Part shown: one piece after another, positions 13,965 to 18,901 of the stretch
How positions within the stretch are numbered: position 1 is the first letter of the stretch
Layout of the letters: each line of letters begins with the position of its first letter
Assembly (NCBI GenBank): GCA_017407375.1
Contig: JAFQWT010000108.1
Location: 1-18,901, forward strand
Direction: 5' to 3'
Origin: Clostridia bacterium
GTDB taxonomy: Bacteria > Bacillota > Clostridia > Oscillospirales > CAG-272
Length of the DNA stretch: 18,901 nucleotides
Notes under the pieces: model-generated
What the model was told of the DNA's origin: nothing
Database searches by the model: none
The model's input: only the letters and a program-made list of their open reading frames with translations
Program-made: the position numbers and the translations under genes

Positions 13965-14183
13965 TCAGTCGCGGAGGGCAAAGGCCTCCTTGATGCTCTT
14001 GCCGGCAGCCACGGCGGCCGCCAGGATCTCGTCAAAGCGGTCGTCGTCCGCCTCAATGGTCAGTTTTTTCGTGAGGAAGTTCACGCCCGCGGTGGTCACA
14101 CCCTCCATAGCGGTGAGCGCGGCCTCCAGCTTTTTGGCGCAGTTGGGGCATTCCAACCCCTCAAAGCGAAAGGTCTTTTTCAT
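13965..14183 (-). CDS. Heavy-metal-associated (HMA) domain protein
   Basis: 72 residues, a single HMA domain of ferredoxin-like fold. The metal site is in the first loop, GLECPNCAKKLE, with C12 and C15; the rest has the typical AMEGVTTAGVNFLTKKLTIEAD strand-turn-strand pattern. Free-standing HMA proteins carry soft metals such as Cu(I) or Zn/Cd to P-type ATPases. Here it is last in an operon whose ATPase looks like a Ca2+/Mn2+ type, which is not the usual partner, so the cargo is unclear. The ATG at 14183 has AAAGGAG 7 bases upstream. There are 15 bases between the HAD stop and this start. Confidence 0.9.
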   Translation of the reverse strand: MKKTFRFEGLECPNCAKKLEAALTAMEGVTTAGVNFLTKKLTIEADDDRFDEILAAAVAAGKSIKEAFALRD

Positions 14184-14198
14184 GGGAATCTCCTTTTC

Positions 14199-14771
14199 TT
14201 ACAGTACTTCGCGCGGCCAGGGGGCAAGGGTGCCGTCGGGCCGCACAAGATAGGCGTTCTTGGCCACGCGGGTCATGGGGGTATCCGAGAGGGAGTCGGA
14301 GTAAAAGTTATCCACCTCCCCCTCGGGAAAGGCCTCGTAAAACCGCTTCGGCTTTTCCTCGCCATAGCAGCGGGGGCGGGTGTAGCGGTCGGTCCGCGGA
14401 TCGAAATCCGAGGCGATCAGCGTGCCAAAGGCGGCCCTGCGCGCAATGGGGCGCAGAACGAACTCGGGCGAGGCCGAGATCACCACGTCATCGTCGCGGC
14501 GGTTCTCCTTGTAGTAGGGGAAGAGCTTGTCGGCCCGCTTTTCCCAGAACCGCTCGATCTCGGCGTCCAGGTCGCGGATCCGCCCGAAGGAGGAGAACAC
14601 GACCTCACGCAGGCCCTCGTCCGTGAGCTTGCCGCGGCGGTGACGGAGATAGGCCCAAAGCGCCCTTGGCAGGTCGAGAAGGAACGAGGGGTGGCGGACA
14701 AGGCACACAAGGTAAAATTCGTTCGTCGAGTCCTTCGGGTAGATGGTCTTGTCGAAATCGTAAACGTTCAT
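14199..14771 (-). CDS. HAD-superfamily hydrolase (subfamily IB-like)
   Basis: 190 residues. All four HAD motifs are visible: DFDKT (nucleophile D5, acid D7), motif II ISASPEF (S99), motif III Lys in EEKPKRF (K140), and motif IV SDSLSD (D159, D163). A helical cap lies between motifs I and II (about 15-88), as in phosphoserine-phosphatase-like subfamily I enzymes. It is likely a small-molecule phosphatase; the substrate is not known. Its ATG overlaps the stop codon of the ATPase (TAATG), so it is translationally coupled and under the same riboswitch. Confidence 0.88.
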   Translation of the reverse strand: MNVYDFDKTIYPKDSTNEFYLVCLVRHPSFLLDLPRALWAYLRHRRGKLTDEGLREVVFSSFGRIRDLDAEIERFWEKRADKLFPYYKENRRDDDVVISASPEFVLRPIARRAAFGTLIASDFDPRTDRYTRPRCYGEEKPKRFYEAFPEGEVDNFYSDSLSDTPMTRVAKNAYLVRPDGTLAPWPREVL

Positions 14772-17440
14772 TACTTTCCGATGCGGCGGCGAAGGAGCTT
14801 CACAAGCTCCACAACGGGCAGGACGGTAAAGGCAAGCCCAAGGGCGATCGCGTACTCACCGAGCGACACGGGGGCAAATTGGAAGGCCTCCCGGAAGAAG
14901 GGGATATAGATCACGCCGAGCGTCAGCACAAAGGCCAGCGCCATCGCCCCGAAGAGGAGCTTGTTGTGCGACTTGACCGAGAAGATCGAGCCGCGCTCGG
15001 AGCGCATGTTGTAGGAGTGGAAGATCTCGGCCATCGAGAGGGTGAGGAAGGCCATCGTCATACCGTCGTTGTCGTCATGGAAAACGTAGTGACCGATGAG
15101 GTAGGCGGTCAGCGTCAGAAGGCCGATAAAGAGACCCTCGTAGGTGATGTCAAACGCCATGCCGCCGGCAAAAATGCCCTCGTTCTTCTTCCGCGGCGGG
15201 CGGTTCATGATGTTGGCCTCGGCGGCCTCCATTCCGAGCGCCAGCGCAGGGAGCGAGTCGGTGATGAGGTTGACAAAGAGGATGTGCGTCGGCAGAAGGA
15301 GGTTGTCACCAAGGCCGGGGAGACCAAGGCCGGAGAGGAAGAGCCCCAGCACCGTAAAGATGAAGATGCCCACCACCTCGGCAAGGTTCGAGGACAGGAG
15401 GAAGCGGATCGCACGGCGGATGTTATCGTAGATGCGGCGGCCCTCCTCGGCAGCACCGACGATCGTGGCAAAGTTATCGTCGGCCAGGATCATGTCGGCC
15501 ACGTTCTTCGTCACGTCGGTGCCCGTGATGCCCATGCCAACGCCGATGTCGGCACCCTTGATGGAGGGGGCATCGTTCACGCCGTCGCCCGTCATGGCGG
15601 TCACCTTGTCTTTCGCACGCCAGGCCCGCACGATGCGGAGCTTATGCTCGGGCTGCACGCGGGCGTAGACCGAGTATTTCTGCACGTCCTCGGCAAAGTC
15701 GGCATCCGAGATCTCGTTCAGCTCGGCACCCGTGATGGCCTCCTCGGGCGAGGAGATGATGCCAAGCTCGGTGGCAATGGCCACGGCGGTGTCCTTGTGG
15801 TCACCCGTGATCATAATGGGGCGGATGCCCGCGGTGCGGCATTCGTTGATCGCCTCCTTCACCTCGGGGCGGACGGGGTCGATCATACCGGTAAGACCGC
15901 AGAATACCAGCTCACGCTCCATCGCGGCCGAGGAGTAGTCGGTCGGCGCGGCGGTGAGCGGCTTGTAGGCGGCGGCCAGGACGCGCAGGGCGCGGTCGGC
16001 CATGCCCTTGTTGGCGGCAAGGACCGCCTCGCGGTCGGCATCGGTCATCGGGCGGGCGCCTGTGCCGTCGTCAATGGCGGTGCAGCGGGCAAGGATCTCG
16101 TCGGGGGCGCCCTTTGTGTACTGCACAAGGCCGTCCGCCGTTTGGCAGACCGTCGTCATCATCTTACGGTCGGAGTCAAACGGGATCTCGCCAATGCGGG
16201 GGGCCTCAGCGGCGAGGGCGTTCTTATCGGGGCCGACCTTGCCGGCAAAGTTGACAAGCGCGCACTCGGTCGGCTCACCGACGGCCTCGCCGTTCTCACC
16301 GGGGGTGGCATCGCTCGCCAGTGCCATGGCACGGGCAAGGAGGGGCTCGTTTTCGGTCATGGCGGTCTCCACGACCGTCATCTTGTTCTGGGTCAGGGTG
16401 CCGGTCTTATCCGAGCAGATGATCTCGGTGCAGCCCAGCGTCTCCACGGCCGACATCTTGCGGATGACGGCGCCCTTCTTGGACATGCGCGTCACACCGA
16501 TCGAAAGCTCAATGGTCACCACGGCGGCAAGCCCCTCGGGAATGGCGGCCACGGCAAGACTGACGGCGATGATGAAGGTATCAAGGATCGCGCCCCAGCC
16601 GAAATCGCCAGCGGCGAGGAGCTGGAAGAGGAAGATGAAGGCGCAGATGCCCAGCACCACGTAGGTCAGGATCTTCGAAAGCTGAGCAAGCTTCAGCTGG
16701 AGGGGAGTTTTCTCCTCCTTCGCCTCGGCCAGTGCCCCCGCGATCTTGCCCATCTCGGTGTCCATACCCGTGGCGGTGACCACGGCACGGGCGCGGCCGT
16801 ACACGGCGGTGCCGCCCATATAGACCATGCTCTTGCGGTCGCCAAGCGGGATCTCGCGCCCGTCCTCACGCTGGGGGATCGCGGCCACGCTCTTCTCGAC
16901 AGGCACCGATTCGCCCGTCATGGCGGCCTCCTCGCACTTCAGGGAGGCGCACTCCAAAAGGCGTGCATCGGCGGGAACGGCGTCTCCCGCCTCGAGGAGG
17001 ATCACGTCACCAACGACCAGCTCCTCGCTCTTGACGGTGATCTGCTTGCCGTCACGCAGCACCTTGGTGGTGGCGGCGGTCATTTGCTTTAAGGCCTCGA
17101 TCGCGGCCTCGGCCTTGGATTCCTGCACCACGCCAAGCACGGCGTTGATGATGACCACCGAGAGAATGATGATCACGTCGGCAAACTCGCGCTCCTCGGG
17201 GGGACCGGCAAAGGACACCACCAGCGAGATCACCGCTGCCACAAGCAGGATGATGATCATCGGGTCGGCCAGCTGCTGCAAAAAGCGCTTCCAGAGGGGC
17301 GTCTTTTTCCCCTCGGCCAGCTTGTTGCGGCCGTTTTCCTCAAGGCGGCGGGCGGCCTCCTCCTCGGTAAGCCCGTCACCGTGCGAGGCGACCGCGGATA
17401 GAGTCTCCTCCTCGGTGATCGAATAGAAGTCTTGCTTCAT
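14771..17440 (-). CDS. P-type (P2A) cation ATPase, Ca2+/Mn2+ type
   Basis: 889 residues, full length. Motifs: TGES (175-178, actuator), PEGL (301-304, M4 ion site), CSDKTGTLTQNK with phosphorylated D344, YTKGAPDE (441-448, nucleotide binding), TGDGVNDAP (617-625). The ion-site residues expected for SERCA-like pumps are present: E302 in M4, N685 and E688 in M5, N724, T727 and D728 in M6. There is no N-terminal heavy-metal domain. By family it moves Ca2+ and/or Mn2+ out of the cytoplasm; the upstream yybP-ykoY-type riboswitch favours Mn2+. I chose the ATG at 17440 for AAAGGAG upstream and the normal N-terminus (DFYSITEEE); in-frame codons further upstream lie inside the riboswitch. It is first of three coupled genes. 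Confidence 0.95.
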   Translation of the reverse strand: MKQDFYSITEEETLSAVASHGDGLTEEEAARRLEENGRNKLAEGKKTPLWKRFLQQLADPMIIILLVAAVISLVVSFAGPPEEREFADVIIILSVVIINAVLGVVQESKAEAAIEALKQMTAATTKVLRDGKQITVKSEELVVGDVILLEAGDAVPADARLLECASLKCEEAAMTGESVPVEKSVAAIPQREDGREIPLGDRKSMVYMGGTAVYGRARAVVTATGMDTEMGKIAGALAEAKEEKTPLQLKLAQLSKILTYVVLGICAFIFLFQLLAAGDFGWGAILDTFIIAVSLAVAAIPEGLAAVVTIELSIGVTRMSKKGAVIRKMSAVETLGCTEIICSDKTGTLTQNKMTVVETAMTENEPLLARAMALASDATPGENGEAVGEPTECALVNFAGKVGPDKNALAAEAPRIGEIPFDSDRKMMTTVCQTADGLVQYTKGAPDEILARCTAIDDGTGARPMTDADREAVLAANKGMADRALRVLAAAYKPLTAAPTDYSSAAMERELVFCGLTGMIDPVRPEVKEAINECRTAGIRPIMITGDHKDTAVAIATELGIISSPEEAITGAELNEISDADFAEDVQKYSVYARVQPEHKLRIVRAWRAKDKVTAMTGDGVNDAPSIKGADIGVGMGITGTDVTKNVADMILADDNFATIVGAAEEGRRIYDNIRRAIRFLLSSNLAEVVGIFIFTVLGLFLSGLGLPGLGDNLLLPTHILFVNLITDSLPALALGMEAAEANIMNRPPRKKNEGIFAGGMAFDITYEGLFIGLLTLTAYLIGHYVFHDDNDGMTMAFLTLSMAEIFHSYNMRSERGSIFSVKSHNKLLFGAMALAFVLTLGVIYIPFFREAFQFAPVSLGEYAIALGLAFTVLPVVELVKLLRRRIGK

Positions 17441-17473
17441 TCTAACTATCTCCTTTATGGAATTTGAATTGCG

Positions 17474-17510
17474 AAAAAAAACGACCTTTACGACGTCTGT
17501 CGCAAAAGTC
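17474..17510 (-). terminator. Leader terminator (riboswitch expression platform)
   Basis: On the minus strand GACTTTTGCGAC (17499-17510) pairs with GTCGTAAAGGTC (17483-17494), a 12-bp stem with two G-U pairs and loop AGAC. After one G, eight U's follow (17474-17481). It lies about 30 bases before the ATPase start. Its 5' arm shares 17504-17510 with the closing stem of the aptamer, so the two folds exclude each other. Confidence 0.88.
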
Positions 17511-17590
17511 TTGCACCAGAGGTCGGCAAGCGGGCCATGGGCCGTGATGACGTCTGCCGAAACGCGCACGCGCGTTTGCTACTCCCTTTT
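17504..17590 (-). ncRNA. yybP-ykoY-type manganese riboswitch aptamer
   Basis: On the minus strand the leader carries the family's conserved pieces in order: AAAAGGGAGTAGC at the 5' side (loop 1), a hairpin AAACGCG/CGCGTTT, the CGGCA/TGCCG stem enclosing GACGTCATCACGG (loop 3), and GCAAGACTTTT, whose CTTTT closes stem P1 with the initial AAAAG. This class binds Mn2+ and commonly precedes TerC, MntP and P-type ATPase genes. It begins right at the predicted transcription start. The overlap with a terminator predicts transcription ON with Mn2+. Identification is by eye from motif order, without a covariance-model search. Confidence 0.88.
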
Positions 17591-17599
17591 ACGCTACGT

Positions 17600-17628
17600 A
17601 GTATAGCATAGCTTTCCCAAAAAGTCAA
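17600..17628 (-). promoter_or_regulatory. Extended -10 promoter of the ATPase operon
   Basis: On the minus strand: -35 TTGACT (17623-17628), 17-bp spacer, TGC plus -10 TATACT (17600-17605). Transcription should start near 17593, immediately before the riboswitch. Confidence 0.87.
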
Positions 17629-17638
17629 GAAGTAGAAG

Positions 17639-17666
17639 AAAAAAGGAGCGCGGGCGCTCCTTTTTT
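17639..17666 (-). terminator. Terminator of glutamate dehydrogenase gene
   Basis: A near-perfect self-complementary stem of 12-13 bp (17639-17651 with 17654-17666) around GG, with A/T runs on both sides. It lies 23 bases after the gdhA stop and just before the ATPase promoter, so it insulates the two units. Confidence 0.9.
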
Positions 17667-17688
17667 CTCAATTTTTATGCGGTGGCGC

Positions 17689-18901
17689 TTACACCACGCC
17701 GTAGGCCTTCATCGCGTCGGCCACCTTCAAAAAGCCCGCAATGTTGGCACCGGCCACAAGGTCACCCTCCATGCCGTACTTCTTGGCGGCGGCCACGGAA
17801 CTGTAGTAGATGTCCTTCATGATCTGCTGGAGCTTCGCATCGACCTCCTCGGCCGTCCAGGAGTAGCGCATCGAGTTCTGCGACATCTCAAGGCCGGAGA
17901 CCGAAACACCGCCCGCGTTGACCGCCTTGGAGGGGGCGATCACCGCGCCGTTTTCCTTCAGGTACGCCATCGCCTCGTTGGTGGTGGGCATATTGGAGAC
18001 CTCAACGTAGAACTTCACGCCGTTCGCGATGATGTCCTTGGCGTCGTCAAGGTTCACCTCGTTCTGGGTCGCGCAGGGCATGATCACGTCCACCTTGCGG
18101 CACCAGGGCTTCTTACCGGCGAAGTAGGGAACACCGAACTTGTCGGCGTAATCCTGCACGCGGTTGCGGCAGGAGGCACGCATCTCGAGGAGGTAGTTGA
18201 TCTTCTCCTCGGTATTGATGCCGTCCTCATCGTACACGTAACCGTCGGGACCCGAGATGGTGACGACCTTACCGCCGAGCTCGGTGACCTTCTTCACGGT
18301 ACCCCAGGCAACGTTACCGAAGCCGGAGATGGCGAAGGTCTTGCCCTTGATGGTGTCGCCGAAGGACTTGAGCATCTCGTCGGTGTAGTACACCGCGCCG
18401 AAGCCGGTGGCCTCGGGACGGATGAGGGAGCCGCCGTAGGCGAGGCCCTTGCCGGTCAGCACACCCTCGTAGCGGTTGACCAGGCGTTTGTACTGGCCAA
18501 ACAGATAGCCCACCTCACGGGCGCCCACGCCGATATCGCCGGCGGGCACGTCGGTGTCGGGACCGATATGACGGAACAGTTCGGTCATAAAGCTCTGGCA
18601 GAAGGCCATAATCTCGTTATCGGACTTGCCGCGGGGATCAAAGTCGGAGCCGCCCTTACCGCCGCCCATAGGCAGGCCGGTCAGGGAGTTTTTAAAGGTC
18701 TGCTCAAAGCCCAGGAATTTGATGATGCTCAAGTTCACGGAGGGATGGAAGCGCAGACCGCCCTTATAAGGGCCGATGGCGGAGCTGTACTGAATGCGGT
18801 AACCGCGGTTCACATGGACATTGCCCTGATCGTCATCCCAGGGAACACGGAAGCAAATCATACGCTCCGGCTCCACAAACGTCTCAATGATGCCCTTTTT
18901 C
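17689..18901 (-). CDS. gdhA: Glutamate dehydrogenase (hexameric, NADP-type), 5' end missing
   Basis: 404 codons are visible; the frame runs on past the window edge, so roughly 45 N-terminal residues are missing compared with the usual 445 or so. It interconverts 2-oxoglutarate plus ammonium and glutamate. Clear family blocks: SSAIGPYKGGLRFHPSVN, LPMGGGKGGSDFDP with the catalytic-site lysines, TDVPAGDIGVGAREVG, the Rossmann FAISGFGNVAWGTV (cofactor), and AVNAGGVSVSGLEMSQN near the C-terminus. The GTG at 18876 is an internal Val codon (TFVEPER), not a start. The sequence is close to the NADP-dependent biosynthetic type, although cofactor choice is inferred from family. A terminator follows; regulation upstream is outside the window. 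Confidence 0.96.
   Translation of the reverse strand, partial: KKGIIETFVEPERMICFRVPWDDDQGNVHVNRGYRIQYSSAIGPYKGGLRFHPSVNLSIIKFLGFEQTFKNSLTGLPMGGGKGGSDFDPRGKSDNEIMAFCQSFMTELFRHIGPDTDVPAGDIGVGAREVGYLFGQYKRLVNRYEGVLTGKGLAYGGSLIRPEATGFGAVYYTDEMLKSFGDTIKGKTFAISGFGNVAWGTVKKVTELGGKVVTISGPDGYVYDEDGINTEEKINYLLEMRASCRNRVQDYADKFGVPYFAGKKPWCRKVDVIMPCATQNEVNLDDAKDIIANGVKFYVEVSNMPTTNEAMAYLKENGAVIAPSKAVNAGGVSVSGLEMSQNSMRYSWTAEEVDAKLQQIMKDIYYSSVAAAKKYGMEGDLVAGANIAGFLKVADAMKAYGVV

Noticed and set aside
14666..17092. 808-codon open frame on the plus strand opposite the P-type ATPase
   Set aside because: The translation is His/Gly/Asp/Arg-rich noise mirroring ATPase codons; no domain, no start signal.

Overview
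The window looks like a chromosomal segment of a GC-rich, probably uncultivated anaerobic member of the Clostridia (Firmicutes). Evidence: the rpsO-pnp pair, a clostridial-type 'VLIVDDVISTGES' phosphoribosyltransferase, small J-domain proteins next to rimO-pgsA, strong AGGAG ribosome sites, textbook TTGACA/TATAAT-type promoters with 17-bp spacers, GTG/TTG starts, and a hexameric glutamate dehydrogenase. Genus cannot be told from sequence alone. Most genes are GC-rich; the block at 6.8-11.0 kb looks less GC-biased.

Layout. 1-65 (minus): the 5' end of a tRNA running off the window, with a near-perfect promoter. 167-1104 (minus): a two-gene unit of a membrane J-domain protein and a membrane zinc-ribbon protein. 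1221-1772 (minus): a phosphoribosyltransferase with its own promoter and terminator. 1951-6763 (plus): a tight operon of J-domain protein, rimO (ribosomal protein S12 methylthiotransferase), pgsA (phosphatidylglycerophosphate synthase) and a GH78 alpha-L-rhamnosidase, which is interrupted by an in-frame TAG. A bidirectional terminator ends it. 6797-11018: an accessory-looking block of three poorly characterised genes: a sigma-region-4-like HTH protein with a degenerate nuclease-like domain and an FtsH-like AAA+ protein without membrane anchor or protease motif (both minus), and a divergent WYL-like regulator (plus). 11179-13703 (plus): rpsO and pnp, each with a structured leader. 13707-13851: a large inverted-repeat element with a duplicated 16-mer. 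13965-17440 (minus): an operon of a P-type cation ATPase, a HAD hydrolase and a heavy-metal-associated (HMA) domain protein. Its leader is a yybP-ykoY-type (Mn2+) riboswitch with an overlapping terminator. 17689-18901 (minus): glutamate dehydrogenase, 5' end cut by the window.

The best leads are: (i) the riboswitch, which suggests that the 'calcium-type' ATPase exports Mn2+ and ties an HMA protein and a HAD phosphatase to that response; (ii) the three-gene block, in which the AAA+ protease relative and the nuclease-like protein both appear to have lost catalytic residues and sit beside a WYL regulator, making it a candidate for an undescribed stress or defence-related system (inference only); (iii) the amber codon inside an otherwise intact rhamnosidase, in a window where no recognised gene ends in TAG; and (iv) the intergenic inverted-repeat element.
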